This document shows, piece after piece, positions 16,418 to 25,022 of a DNA stretch of 50,774 nt. The stretch covers positions 1 to 50,774 of the forward strand of contig NZ_RDQF01000057.1 in the NCBI RefSeq assembly GCF_004114425.1, read 5' to 3'. This DNA comes from Bradyrhizobium vignae. Lineage in GTDB: Bacteria > Pseudomonadota > Alphaproteobacteria > Rhizobiales > Xanthobacteraceae. How positions within the stretch are numbered: the first letter of the stretch is position 1; every line of letters begins with the position of its first letter. The notes beneath the pieces are model-generated. The model was not told where the DNA came from. It did not search any database and saw only the letters and a list, made by a program, of their open reading frames with translations. The position numbers were made by a program, and so were the translations under genes.

Positions 16418-18046
16418 TCAGGCCACAGGCATCCCGCATTTGCGCAGCACCGTCTTGGCGAAGCCGAACGGCGCCGGCGTGAATGGGCCCGTCGGCGCGC
16501 GGGTGACCAGCGCGACGACACCGAGTGCGGCCATCGCGAGCCAGAAGCACAGCCAGAAGCCGTCGATGTAGGCGAGCACATTGGCCTCGCGCTGGACGAT
16601 GCCCGCCAGCGTGCCGACCGCGCGCGCCTGCGCCGATCCCCTGCCATGGGCGGCGAAATGATCGGCGAGCTGCTTTAGTCTCTCCACCACATCGACATCG
16701 CCGACCGCGAGGTTCTGGCCGAGATAGAAGGAATGGACCTGCTCGCGGACGCGCAGCCAGGTGCCCATCAACGCCACACCGATCTCGGCGCCGCCGAGCC
16801 GCATGATCTGGATATAGGCGGCAAACGAGGTGGCGCGGCTCGGATCGGAGTTGGAGAGCAGCGTGATGATCAGCGGCAGCAGGGTCAGCGACTGCCCGAT
16901 CGCCTGCAGTAGCACGATGCCGATGAAATCCTCGCGCGCCCAGACATGGGTGAGCCGCGTGCCCCAGAGATTCGCCGCGGCGAAGCAGGCAAAGCCCAGA
17001 ACGAGCACCGTACGTGTATCGAAATGCCTGAGCAGCCAGATCGAGACCGGCACCAGCACGAACATCGGCAACGCGCCATAGGTGAGCAGCAAGAGGCCGC
17101 TCTGCTCGGGCCTGAGCTGCGCGATGGTTGCGAGGAAGTTCGGCACCAGCGAGGCGTTGGACAGGCTGGTCAGTGTGTAGAGCAGGATCAGGACCAGCCC
17201 CAAGCCGATGTTGCGCGAGAACAGCACATTCACATGTGCCCAGGGCTGCCGCACCAGGGACTCGTTGACGAGGAAGGCCAGAAACAGCACCGCGCCACTG
17301 GCGAGCAGCGCCATCACCGTGCCGGAGCCGAGCCAGTCCAGCCGGTTGCCCTGGTCGAGCCCGGCATAGATCATCGAGACTGAGGCGCCGAGCAGCAGCA
17401 TGCCGCCCCAATCGGCGTCGCGCAGCAGCGCACGGTTCACCGGCTCGTTCGGCGTGCCCAGATAGACCATCAGGCCCATCAAGGGCGCGATCACCACGCC
17501 TTGCCAGTACAGCCATTGCCAGCCGAGATGGTCGACATAGAAGCCGACCAGCGAGGTCGACGTGTCCAAGGCGAAGCCGACGCGGATCGCATAGATCGAG
17601 ATCGCCGGCAGCCACCAGCGGATCGGCAAATTGCGGAACACGATCATCAGCGTCGCCGGCACGAAGGTGCCGAGCAACAGGCCATGCACGACGCTGAGCG
17701 CAAGCAATGTCGGATAGTGGTGCACGAATGGAATGATGAAAGAGACGGCCGCATAGACGATGCTGGGGATGCCGAGCACGCGGCGCAGGCCGAACACGGT
17801 AGCAAGCCAGGCCACCGCAGGCGCGATGAAGATCTGCGAGCCGATGCCGGCCGTGGAGAGCCAGGCGCCCTCGTCGAAGCCGAGTGAGAACGCGCCGCGA
17901 AGGTCGGGCAGGCCGACCGTGGTCAGCCGGCTATCGAAATTGGCGAGGAACGAGCCGAGCAGCACCGCCGCGACGGCGAACAGCGGCTGCGGCGCGATGC
18001 CGCCGCGCGAGACCGGCTCGCGGCTGGCAGCGTCATTTTCCGCCAT
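16418..18046 (-). CDS. MFS efflux transporter, EmrB/DHA2 type
   Basis: A 542-residue protein with about 14 membrane segments, of the drug:H+ antiporter-2 group. The start MAENDAASREPV overlaps the end of the upstream hlyD/emrA-like gene by 14 bases. Family features include FLANFDSRLTTVGLPDLRGAF in the first helix, an early GFDEGAWLSTAG segment, and LLTYGALPM. A periplasmic loop with a helical segment near the C-terminus precedes the last helix, as in EmrB. With its partner it should form an export route for hydrophobic compounds across both membranes; the substrate is unknown. Confidence 0.85.
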   Translation of the reverse strand: MAENDAASREPVSRGGIAPQPLFAVAAVLLGSFLANFDSRLTTVGLPDLRGAFSLGFDEGAWLSTAGIGSQIFIAPAVAWLATVFGLRRVLGIPSIVYAAVSFIIPFVHHYPTLLALSVVHGLLLGTFVPATLMIVFRNLPIRWWLPAISIYAIRVGFALDTSTSLVGFYVDHLGWQWLYWQGVVIAPLMGLMVYLGTPNEPVNRALLRDADWGGMLLLGASVSMIYAGLDQGNRLDWLGSGTVMALLASGAVLFLAFLVNESLVRQPWAHVNVLFSRNIGLGLVLILLYTLTSLSNASLVPNFLATIAQLRPEQSGLLLLTYGALPMFVLVPVSIWLLRHFDTRTVLVLGFACFAAANLWGTRLTHVWAREDFIGIVLLQAIGQSLTLLPLIITLLSNSDPSRATSFAAYIQIMRLGGAEIGVALMGTWLRVREQVHSFYLGQNLAVGDVDVVERLKQLADHFAAHGRGSAQARAVGTLAGIVQREANVLAYIDGFWLCFWLAMAALGVVALVTRAPTGPFTPAPFGFAKTVLRKCGMPVA

Positions 18047-19166
18047 TCGCAGCCTTGGTATCGATGCTGGTGACCACCGACATGCCCGGCACCAGCCGAG
18101 CGAGCAGCGGTTGATTGTGATCGAACTGAATGCGCACGGGAATGCGCTGCACCACCTTTGTGAAGTTGCCTGTTGCGTTGTCGGGCGGCAGCAGCGCCAC
18201 TTGTGCGCCGGTCGCCGGCGCAATGCGCTCGACCTTGCCGTGCAGCCTCTCACGCGGGAAACTGTCGACGGTGATCTCGACCGGCTGGCCCGGTGCGACG
18301 TGCGTGAGCTGGGTCTCCTTGTAGTTCGCAATCACATAGACGTTGGGCAGCGGCACCACATTGATGAGATTGGTGCCGATATTGACGTAATCGCCGGGCT
18401 GCACCTGCCGCTCGCCGACAACGCCGTCAAACGGCGCGGTGACCTTCGTGTAACCAAGTTTGAGCTTCGCACCCGCCAGCGTCGCCTTGGCTGCCTCGAC
18501 ATCGGCGGCGCGCTGCTTCCTGGTGCCTTGCAGGACCTCGAGCTGGTGCTGCTGGGCTGCGATCACGGCGCGGCTCGCCCGCACGTCGGCCTGCGCCTTG
18601 GCATAAGCGGCCACCGCCTGCTCGAGCCGCTGGCGCGTGCCGGCATCGGTCTGCGACAGCGACTGCTGACGCTCCTGCTCCTGCCGCGCCTCCACCTCCA
18701 TGGCCTCCGCGGACAGCCGCGCGGCCTGCGCCTGCGCGATCGTGGCATATTGCAGCTCGATCTGATTGGCGAGATTGTCGAGGGTGGCCTGCGCAGCAGC
18801 GACATTGGCTTCGGCCTGTGCGACCTGCGCCTCGTAGTCGGCCGGATCGATCTGGATCAGGAGGTCGCCGGCCTTCACGCGCTGGAAATCGGTGACGCCT
18901 ACGGTGAGCACTTCGCCCGAGACGCGGCTCGAAAGCCGCGTCAGCTCCGCCCGCACATAGGCGTCATTGGTGGTCTGGATCACCGCATTGCCGACCCATT
19001 CGTCGAAGCGCAGCGTCGCCAGCGCGACGAAGCCGAGCGCAACGATGACCGCAAACAGCGGGATCGCGAGCCGGCTCCAGAGCGGTGAGGCCGGCCGTTG
19101 TGTTGACTTGGGCGGCGGGACAGGTGCGGCGGCAGGCGGTGACGGAACTCGTTCTTGTTGACTCAC
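18033..19166 (-). CDS. HlyD/EmrA-family membrane fusion protein
   Basis: A 377-residue periplasmic adaptor. A GTG start at 19166 (MSQQERVPSPP) has GGGGG a few bases upstream. Upstream ATGs lie inside a dispersed repeat and are rejected. A proline-rich cytoplasmic tail is followed by one membrane span (LAIPLFAVIVALGFVALA), the first lipoyl half-motif (ELTRLSSRVSGEVLTV), a long alpha-helical coiled coil rich in Ala, Gln and Glu (about 120-240), and the second half (VTAPFDGVVGERQVQPGDYV). It is in an operon with the EmrB-like gene. Confidence 0.87.
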   Translation of the reverse strand: MSQQERVPSPPAAAPVPPPKSTQRPASPLWSRLAIPLFAVIVALGFVALATLRFDEWVGNAVIQTTNDAYVRAELTRLSSRVSGEVLTVGVTDFQRVKAGDLLIQIDPADYEAQVAQAEANVAAAQATLDNLANQIELQYATIAQAQAARLSAEAMEVEARQEQERQQSLSQTDAGTRQRLEQAVAAYAKAQADVRASRAVIAAQQHQLEVLQGTRKQRAADVEAAKATLAGAKLKLGYTKVTAPFDGVVGERQVQPGDYVNIGTNLINVVPLPNVYVIANYKETQLTHVAPGQPVEITVDSFPRERLHGKVERIAPATGAQVALLPPDNATGNFTKVVQRIPVRIQFDHNQPLLARLVPGMSVVTSIDTKAANGGK

Positions 19167-19210
19167 GGATGCCCCCAAAAGCGCTTGTCCGAACGCAAAT
19201 CTCACTGCTG

Positions 19211-19289
19211 TCATTCCGGGACGGTTCGAGCAACGGACCCGGCATCTCGAGATTCCGGGTTCGATGCCGCGCATCGCCCCGGAAAGACG
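19211..19289. repeat. Dispersed palindromic repeat, family A (diverged copy)
   Basis: It begins TCATTCCGGG and ends CCCCGGAAAGACG, with an inner GATTCCGGGTTCGATGC segment shared with the copy at 31324-31413. It lacks the GCGCAATTGCGC palindrome. It separates the efflux pair from nth. Confidence 0.55.
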
Positions 19290-19301
19290 TTGATTACTTG
19301 C

Positions 19302-20054
19302 TCACACCGTTTTCTCCGGCCACCGGCAGAGATCGTTGATCAGGCAGACCTCGCAGCGCGGCTTGCGGGCGAGGCAAGTATAGCGGCCGTGCAGGATCAA
19401 CCAATGATGGGCATGCTGCATGAACTCGGCCGGGATCACCTTTTCGAGACCGAGCTCGACCTCCAGCGGCGTCTTGCCCGGCGCAAGTCCGGTACGGTTG
19501 CCGACGCGGAAAACATGGGTATCGACCGCCATGGTGTGCTCGCCGAAGGCCATGTTGAGCACGACATTGGCCGTCTTGCGCCCGGCACCGGGCAACGACT
19601 CGATCTCGGCGCGCGTGCGCGGCACTTGGCCGCCGAATTCGCTGAGCAGCTTGGCCGACAGTGCGATCACATTCTTGGCTTTGGTGCGGTAGAGTCCGAT
19701 CGTCTTGATGTACTCGCGCAGACGCTCCTCGCCGAGATCGAGCATCTTCTGCGGGGTGTCGGCGACCTCGAACAATGCGCGCGTCGCCTTGTTGACGCCG
19801 GCATCGGTCGCCTGCGCCGACAGCACCACGGCAACTAGCAGCGTGAACGGATTGACGTGCTCGAGCTCGCCTTTCGGCTCCGGATTGGCCTTGCGGAAAC
19901 GGCTGAAGACCTCGCGGACCTCGGCCGGCGTCCAGGGCCTGGTGGCCTTGAGTGGTTTTTTCGCGGAGGATTTCGGTTTGGCCGCGACCGGCTTTGCCTT
20001 TTTCTTCGGCACCGCCGCTTTGCGGGAGACCGGCTTGCGGGTGATTTTCGCCAT
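19302..20054 (-). CDS. nth: Endonuclease III
   Basis: A DNA glycosylase/AP lyase for oxidised pyrimidines in base excision repair, 250 residues from MAKITRKPVS. The first 40 residues are a lysine- and alanine-rich extension likely to bind DNA non-specifically. The core has the helix-hairpin-helix LPGAGRKTANVV with catalytic Lys160, catalytic Asp178 in AVDTHVFRV, and the 4Fe-4S cluster cysteines 227, 234, 237 and 243 (C-x6-C-x2-C-x5-C). All key residues are present. It is divergent from the DUF2244 gene with a 22-base gap. Confidence 0.95.
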   Translation of the reverse strand: MAKITRKPVSRKAAVPKKKAKPVAAKPKSSAKKPLKATRPWTPAEVREVFSRFRKANPEPKGELEHVNPFTLLVAVVLSAQATDAGVNKATRALFEVADTPQKMLDLGEERLREYIKTIGLYRTKAKNVIALSAKLLSEFGGQVPRTRAEIESLPGAGRKTANVVLNMAFGEHTMAVDTHVFRVGNRTGLAPGKTPLEVELGLEKVIPAEFMQHAHHWLILHGRYTCLARKPRCEVCLINDLCRWPEKTV

Positions 20055-20076
20055 GATCGGGATATACTGAGGGACG

Positions 20077-20610
20077 ATGAGCACAGGCAACGAAATTGAG
20101 CGCAAGGACTTTGAAGATCAGCGCGAGGTGCAGATCTTCTCCGCGCTGCTGACGCCGCACCGCTCGCTGAACCGCACCGGCTTCCTCGCCGTGATGCTGT
20201 TCCTGAGCGTGGTCAGCTTCGTCACGGGCCTCGCTTTCCTGATGATGGGCGCCTGGCCGGTGTTCGGCTTTTTTGGTCTCGACGTGCTCGTGGTCTGGTG
20301 GGCCTTCAAAGTCAATTTCCGCAGCGCTCGGGCGCGCGAGGAGATCACCGTTACGACCTCCGAGCTGCGCGTGAGGCGCATCAGCCATCGCGGCCAGGTC
20401 GCCGAATGGACCTTCAATCCGCTCTGGGTCCGCCTCGACATGGAAGTCGACGAGGACTTCGGCATCGAGCATCTCTATCTGATCTCGCGCGGTCATCAGA
20501 TCCAGATCGCGAGGTTCTTAGGGCCTGAGGAAAAGGCAAGTTTTTACAATGGCTTGGTCGAGGCATTGAACGCCGCCAAGCGTGGACCGACCTACAATCC
20601 GATCAGCTGA
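20077..20610 (+). CDS. DUF2244 membrane protein
   Basis: A 177-residue protein with two adjacent membrane spans (about 37-60 and 62-80), then a soluble C-terminal half: ITVTTSELRVRR, WTFNPLWVRLDMEVD and ISRGHQIQIARFLGPEEK. This is the pattern of DUF2244, a family found next to nth in many alphaproteobacteria. No function is established. It shares a 22-base divergent gap with nth. Confidence 0.8.
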   Translation: MSTGNEIERKDFEDQREVQIFSALLTPHRSLNRTGFLAVMLFLSVVSFVTGLAFLMMGAWPVFGFFGLDVLVVWWAFKVNFRSARAREEITVTTSELRVRRISHRGQVAEWTFNPLWVRLDMEVDEDFGIEHLYLISRGHQIQIARFLGPEEKASFYNGLVEALNAAKRGPTYNPIS

Positions 20611-20664
20611 TTCCAGTCGGAAATCGGGTGGTTTCAGACCCGCCTCTCTCCTACATTTCCGGAC

Positions 20665-21561
20665 ATGATGACCCTCGCGATACATGACCAGCGCCTGGCC
20701 AAGCCGGGCACCCAGAACGCCGCGTGGCGCGACTATGATTCGGTGCGGCGGGCGATTGCGTTCATCTCGGCGAACTGGCGCGCGCAGCCGACCATCGAGG
20801 CGATGGCGGATGCCGCCGGCGTCACGCCGGATGAGCTGCACCATCTGTTCCGCCGCTGGGCGTCGATCACACCGAAGGCTTTCATGCAGGCGCTCACCCT
20901 CGACCACGCCAGGAATCTGCTCAGGGATTCCGCCAGCATTCTTGATGCGGCGCTCGACTCCGGCCTATCCGGGCCGGGCCGGCTGCACGATCTCTTCGTC
21001 ACCCACGAAGCGATGTCGCCGGGCGAGTGGAAGAACGGCGGTGCCGGTCTCACCCTGCGCTATGGCTTCCACCCCTCCCCATTCGGCACCGCGATCGTGA
21101 TCGCCACCGATCGCGGCTTGTCCGGACTTGCCTTCGCCGATCACGGCGAAGAGAAGATCGCACTCGCCGACATGACGCGGCGCTGGCCGAACGCTACTTA
21201 CGTGGAAGATCACAAAGGCACCGCGCCGCTCGCAGCGCGCATCTTCGACCCAAAGCTGTGGCGGCCGGATCAGCCGCTGCGCGTGGTCCTGATCGGCACC
21301 GATTTCGAGGTGCGGGTATGGGAGACGCTGCTGAAAATTCCGATGGGACGCGCGGTGTCCTATTCCGACATCGCCTGCAACATCAATAATCCGAAGGCCT
21401 CTCGCGCCGTCGGTGCCGCGGTTGGCAAGAACCCGGTCTCCTTCGTCGTGCCCTGCCACCGCGCGCTCGGCAAGAGCGGCACGCTCACCGGCTATCATTG
21501 GGGCACCACCCGCAAGCAGGCGATGCTGGGCTGGGAAGCCGGGCAGCTGGGGATGCAGTGA
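20665..21561 (+). CDS. Ada-like methylated-DNA alkyltransferase with AraC-type domain
   Basis: A 298-residue two-domain protein. Residues 22-115 form an AraC-type helix-turn-helix pair (IEAMADAAGVTPDELHHLFRRW). Residues 125-295 form an O6-alkylguanine-DNA alkyltransferase with the active site VVPCHRAL (Cys264), preceded by the DNA-binding ASRAVGAAVGKNP helix and PMGRAVSYSDIA. The N-terminal zinc/cysteine domain of E. coli Ada is absent, so it cannot sense methylphosphotriesters that way. It repairs O6-methylguanine by suicide transfer and may control its own gene. ATGs at 20665 and 20668 are both possible. Confidence 0.88.
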   Translation: MMTLAIHDQRLAKPGTQNAAWRDYDSVRRAIAFISANWRAQPTIEAMADAAGVTPDELHHLFRRWASITPKAFMQALTLDHARNLLRDSASILDAALDSGLSGPGRLHDLFVTHEAMSPGEWKNGGAGLTLRYGFHPSPFGTAIVIATDRGLSGLAFADHGEEKIALADMTRRWPNATYVEDHKGTAPLAARIFDPKLWRPDQPLRVVLIGTDFEVRVWETLLKIPMGRAVSYSDIACNINNPKASRAVGAAVGKNPVSFVVPCHRALGKSGTLTGYHWGTTRKQAMLGWEAGQLGMQ

Positions 21562-21569
21562 TTGATCTC

Positions 21570-21593
21570 CCTCTCCCCGCACGCGGGGAGAGG
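21570..21593. terminator. Bidirectional hairpin between convergent genes
   Basis: CCTCTCCCCGC (21570-21580) and GCGGGGAGAGG (21583-21593) form a perfect 11-bp stem with a two-base centre. It lies between the ends of the Ada-like gene and gpmA. There is no T-run. The same CTCTCCCCGC motif occurs in other spacers, so it is also a REP-type repeat. Confidence 0.55.
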
Positions 21594-21602
21594 CGAAGAA
21601 AC

Positions 21603-22226
21603 TCAGCCCGCCAGGTCCAGCTTCGAGGCGACCGTCGAATCCGCATTGAGGCGGTAGATGATCGGCGCACCGGTGGCGAGCTCGCGCTTCAGGATGCCTT
21701 CAGGCGAGAGCTTCTCCAGCACCATGATCAGCGCACGCAGCGAGTTGCCGTGAGCGGCAACCAGCGTGCGCTTGCTGTTGAGCACGCCGGGCAGGATCTC
21801 CTGCACGTAATAGGGCAATGCGCGCGCGAGCGTGTCCTTCAGGCTTTCGCCGCCGGGCGGCGGCACATCGTAGGAGCGGCGCCAGACGTGTACCTGCTCC
21901 TCGCCCCATTTCTTGCGCGCATCGTCCTTGTTGAGACCGGAGAGATCGCCATAATCGCGCTCGTTGAGTGCGAGGTTCTTCGAGGTCGGCAGACCGGTCT
22001 GGCCGAGCTCAGCGAGGATGAGATCGAGCGTGTGCTGCGCGCGCGTCAGGACCGAGGTGAAGGCGACGTCGAATACGAGACCCTGTGCCTTCAGCTTGCG
22101 GCCGGCTTCCTTGGCTTCCCTCACGCCGAGCTCGGTGAGGTCAGGATCCTTCCAGCCCGTGAACAGGTTCTTCAGATTCCATTCGCTCTGGCCATGGCGC
22201 ACGAGCACGAGAAGACGTTCGCTCAT
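21603..22226 (-). CDS. gpmA: 2,3-bisphosphoglycerate-dependent phosphoglycerate mutase
   Basis: It interconverts 3- and 2-phosphoglycerate in glycolysis and gluconeogenesis. At 207 residues it is the short bacterial form. It has the phosphohistidine motif LVRHGQSEWN (His11), TSVLTRAQHT, the acid Glu89 in LNERDYGDL, and the second catalytic histidine in VAAHGNSLRAL (His159). All active-site elements are intact. It lies 114 bases downstream of dapB on the same strand. Confidence 0.95.
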   Translation of the reverse strand: MSERLLVLVRHGQSEWNLKNLFTGWKDPDLTELGVREAKEAGRKLKAQGLVFDVAFTSVLTRAQHTLDLILAELGQTGLPTSKNLALNERDYGDLSGLNKDDARKKWGEEQVHVWRRSYDVPPPGGESLKDTLARALPYYVQEILPGVLNSKRTLVAAHGNSLRALIMVLEKLSPEGILKRELATGAPIIYRLNADSTVASKLDLAG

Positions 22227-22340
22227 TTTACCTTCCGTATGAAACTAAGCTTGATGGTTGCTGCATCGGCGGTGCCCAACCTTTCCGTTGGGGAGAGGTG
22301 AAGGGAGCCTGCAGTTGAAACGGGCAATCATTCCGTTGAC

Positions 22341-23156
22341 TCAGATATCGGACAGGCCGAGCACGTCGGCCATGGTGTAGTGCCCCGGCGCCTTGCCATG
22401 GGCCCACAGTGCCGCCTTGAGCGCGCCGTGGGCGAACAGCATGCGGTCCTCGGCCTGATGCGACAGCGTCAGGCGCTCGAACGGACCGAGGAAGCTGACG
22501 CTGTGGTCGCCGGCGACGGTGCCGCCGCGTAACGAAGCGAAACCGATACTGCCTGGCCGGCGTGCGCCGGTGATGCCGTCACGTCCACGCTCGGAATGGT
22601 CATCGAGGGTGACACCGCGGCCGCTGGCTGCGGCCTGGCCCAGCATCAGCGCCGTGCCCGAGGGCGCATCGACCTTCATGCGGTGATGGGTTTCGACGAT
22701 CTCGATGTCGAAGGTCTGGTCGAGCGCCTTGGCGACGCGCCTGACCACGGCGGCGAGCAGGTTGACGCCGAGGCTCATATTGCCTGACTGCACCACCACC
22801 GCGCGGTTGGTGACGCTCTTGATCACGGCGTTGTCGGAGCCGGAAAGTCCGGTGGTGCCGATGACATGCACGAGGCCGCGCTGGGCGGCGATCGCGACGT
22901 TGGCGATGGTCGCCGCCGGCACGGTGAAATCGAGGATGCCGTCGGCATCCTTCGACATCGCCCAGAGATCGGCGGAGAGCGTGATGCCGTTGGCCGGCAG
23001 GCCTGCGAGCACGCCGGCATCCTTGCCGAGCAGATCGGAGCCCGGCGCCTCCAGTGCGCCCGCCAGCACCGCGCCTTTGCTCTCGGCAATCGCCCGTACC
23101 AGCGCGCGGCCCATCCGGCCGCCGGCCCCAGCAACAATCAAGCGCATGTCGGACAT
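22341..23156 (-). CDS. dapB: 4-hydroxy-tetrahydrodipicolinate reductase
   Basis: It reduces the cyclised product of DapA in lysine and diaminopimelate synthesis with NAD(P)H. It has 271 residues from MSDMRLIVAG; the longer frame to 23246 enters non-conserved sequence. The nucleotide-binding GAGGRMGR is at 10-17, followed by DFTVPAA, GTTGLS, GNMSLGVNLL and the catalytic ETHHRMKVDAPSGTAL with paired histidines and Lys. The C-terminal tetramerisation part includes HSVSFLGPFERLTLSHQA. All key residues are present. Confidence 0.96.
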   Translation of the reverse strand: MSDMRLIVAGAGGRMGRALVRAIAESKGAVLAGALEAPGSDLLGKDAGVLAGLPANGITLSADLWAMSKDADGILDFTVPAATIANVAIAAQRGLVHVIGTTGLSGSDNAVIKSVTNRAVVVQSGNMSLGVNLLAAVVRRVAKALDQTFDIEIVETHHRMKVDAPSGTALMLGQAAASGRGVTLDDHSERGRDGITGARRPGSIGFASLRGGTVAGDHSVSFLGPFERLTLSHQAEDRMLFAHGALKAALWAHGKAPGHYTMADVLGLSDI

Positions 23157-23240
23157 GGTGTGATCCTCTTCGGAGCCGTTGTAGCGGGGGGACGCAGTTC
23201 CGGCAACCGAGGGGATCGGGGGCAGTGACGCCACGTTCAC

Positions 23241-23330
23241 CGTCATTCCGGGGCGGCTCGCAGAGCCGAACCCGGAATCCCGAGATTCTCAGGTGCGCAA
23301 TTGCGCACCATAGTCCGCCTCGGAATGACG
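23241..23330. repeat. Dispersed palindromic repeat, family A (copy 2)
   Basis: Inverted arms CGTCATTCCG and CGGAATGACG bound the element. An 18-bp perfect palindrome at 23292-23309 is centred on GCGCAATTGCGC. It lies between dapB and the DUF1330 gene. Confidence 0.7.
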
Positions 23331-23334
23331 GGCG

Positions 23335-23646
23335 TCAGCCGTCCTGCGGCTGCGGGCCGTCATAGCCCTCGATGATGATGAGATCGGCGATCGAGTGCGG
23401 CTGGCGCACCTTGATGTTGGCCTGATATTCCGGTGAGTTGTAGCAGGCGAGCGCGGTTTCGTAGTCCGGGAATTCGATCACGACGTTGCGGTTGCGGCTG
23501 GCGCCTTCAACGGTGGTGAACTTGCCGGCGCGGGCGACGAAACGGCCGCCCCATTTCTTGAAGATCGGACCGTTGGCGACGGCGTAGGGCTTGTAGCCCT
23601 CGTCATTGCTCACGTCGACACGCCCGATCCAGTAGCCTTTTGCCAT
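23335..23646 (-). CDS. DUF1330 family protein
   Basis: A 103-residue protein with the ferredoxin-like alpha/beta fold of DUF1330: MAKGYWIGRVDV at the start, GGRFVARAGKF in the middle and the conserved NVVIEFPDYETALACYNSPEY. A GGGAG Shine-Dalgarno precedes the ATG. No enzymatic role has been established for the family. It lies 24 bases downstream of pyrF and is probably cotranscribed with it. Confidence 0.85.
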   Translation of the reverse strand: MAKGYWIGRVDVSNDEGYKPYAVANGPIFKKWGGRFVARAGKFTTVEGASRNRNVVIEFPDYETALACYNSPEYQANIKVRQPHSIADLIIIEGYDGPQPQDG

Positions 23647-23670
23647 TGTTGTTCTCCCTGTTGTGTGTGG

Positions 23671-24381
23671 TCAGCCGAGAGCTTGCGCGATCTCAGCGTG
23701 GATGGCGTCGGCGACAGCCTTCGGATCGGCGGCTTCCACCACCGGGCGCCCGACAACGAGATAATCCGCGCCCGCGGTGATCGCGCGGTCCGGCGTCATG
23801 ATGCGCTTCTGGTCACCGCTGGCGGCGCCCGCCGGACGAATGCCGGGGGTGACGAGGCTCATCTGATGGCCGACGATCTTGCGCAACGCACCGACTTCCT
23901 CTGGCGAGGACACCAGGCCGTCGACGCCGATCACCTGCGCCTGCTGCGCGCGGGCCTCAACTAGCTCCGACACGCTGAGCCGATAGCCCGCCGCATGCAA
24001 ATCGTCGTCATTGTAGGAAGTCAGCACCGTGACGGCGAGGATCTTCAGGCCGGCACTGCCGCGGCCCTCGACGGCGCCCTTCATGGTCTGCGGATAGGCG
24101 TGGACGGTAACGAAGGTCGCACCCAGCTTGGCGACGCTCTCCACCCCACGCCTCACCGTATTGCCGATGTCGTGCATCTTCAGATCGGCAAAGACCTTTT
24201 TGCCCCTGTCGGCGAGCGTTCCGATCAACGGCAGGCCGCCGGCATAAGCGAGCTGATAGCCGATCTTGTAGAACGAGACGCTGTCGCCGAGCTTCGCGAT
24301 CATCGCCTCCGCAGCATCAACGCTCGGCAGATCGAGCGCAACGATCAGGCGGTCTTTCGGGGCGATCTCGGCTGCCGTCAT
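23671..24381 (-). CDS. pyrF: Orotidine 5'-phosphate decarboxylase
   Basis: It makes UMP in the last step of pyrimidine synthesis. It has 236 residues, standard for the bacterial TIM-barrel type. Visible elements are LIVALDLPS (Asp18), the catalytic DLKMHDIGNTV (Asp66, Lys68, Asp71), TVHAYP, VTPGIRPAG and the phosphate-gripping ADYLVVGRPVVEA. It is six bases downstream of the FMN reductase gene, so the two are very likely in one operon. Confidence 0.96.
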   Translation of the reverse strand: MTAAEIAPKDRLIVALDLPSVDAAEAMIAKLGDSVSFYKIGYQLAYAGGLPLIGTLADRGKKVFADLKMHDIGNTVRRGVESVAKLGATFVTVHAYPQTMKGAVEGRGSAGLKILAVTVLTSYNDDDLHAAGYRLSVSELVEARAQQAQVIGVDGLVSSPEEVGALRKIVGHQMSLVTPGIRPAGAASGDQKRIMTPDRAITAGADYLVVGRPVVEAADPKAVADAIHAEIAQALG

Positions 24382-24387
24382 GTCACC

Positions 24388-24966
24388 TCACATCATGCGT
24401 TGGGAAACGTCGATCAGCTGCGTTACCAGCTCTTTCAACGCGGCGATATCGCCCTCGTTCTTCAGCCTGTCCATATCGTCATAGGCCTGGTCGGCAAAGG
24501 CGAGCGTGAGCTGGCTGGCAATCACGTTGGCGTGGCAGGAGGAGAGGATCAGCCGCAAGGCCTGGAGCGCGCGGGCGGCACCGAGCCGGCTCTGCGAGGC
24601 GCCGGCGAGCGCGAAGACGCGGTTGCGGAACACCTCGCCGCGCGCCTCGTGCAGCTCGTGCACGCGGCTGACCCAGTCGATCGCGTTCTTGAGAAGCGGC
24701 GGCACCGAGGCATTGTATTCGGGCGAGACGATGAGGACACCGTGATGGGCGCCGATCATGCGCTTGAGATTGATGGCGTGCTTGGGCACGCCGGACTTGG
24801 CCTGGAGATCGCCGTCGTAGATCGGCAGCGGAAAATCCGCGAGCGAGATGCGGGTGACGTCCACGCCGGCCTGGGCGAATTCGTAGGCCGCCAGCGCCCC
24901 AAGCTTCACATTGTGCGAGCCGGTGCGCAGCGAGCCGGGAATGATCAGGATTTTGGGTGCGGACAT
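24388..24966 (-). CDS. NADPH-dependent FMN reductase family protein
   Basis: A 192-residue flavodoxin-fold protein from MSAPKILIIPGSLR. The FMN phosphate loop is GSLRTGSHN (9-17), and SPEYNASVPPLLKNAIDWVSR is the conserved flavin-contact segment of the chromate/azo/FMN reductase group. It probably reduces quinones, azo compounds or metals with NAD(P)H; the physiological substrate is unknown. It lies between pmtA and pyrF on the same strand. Confidence 0.87.
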   Translation of the reverse strand: MSAPKILIIPGSLRTGSHNVKLGALAAYEFAQAGVDVTRISLADFPLPIYDGDLQAKSGVPKHAINLKRMIGAHHGVLIVSPEYNASVPPLLKNAIDWVSRVHELHEARGEVFRNRVFALAGASQSRLGAARALQALRLILSSCHANVIASQLTLAFADQAYDDMDRLKNEGDIAALKELVTQLIDVSQRMM

Positions 24967-25022
24967 CCAATCCCATGCGTTCGGCGAAACGAGCCCGCCG
25001 CGCAAAAGAAGAGCGGGCGGAA

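Noticed and set aside
19167..19274. Upstream ATG starts for the HlyD-like gene
   Set aside because: They fall in a dispersed repeat; the GTG at 19166 has a proper ribosome-binding site.
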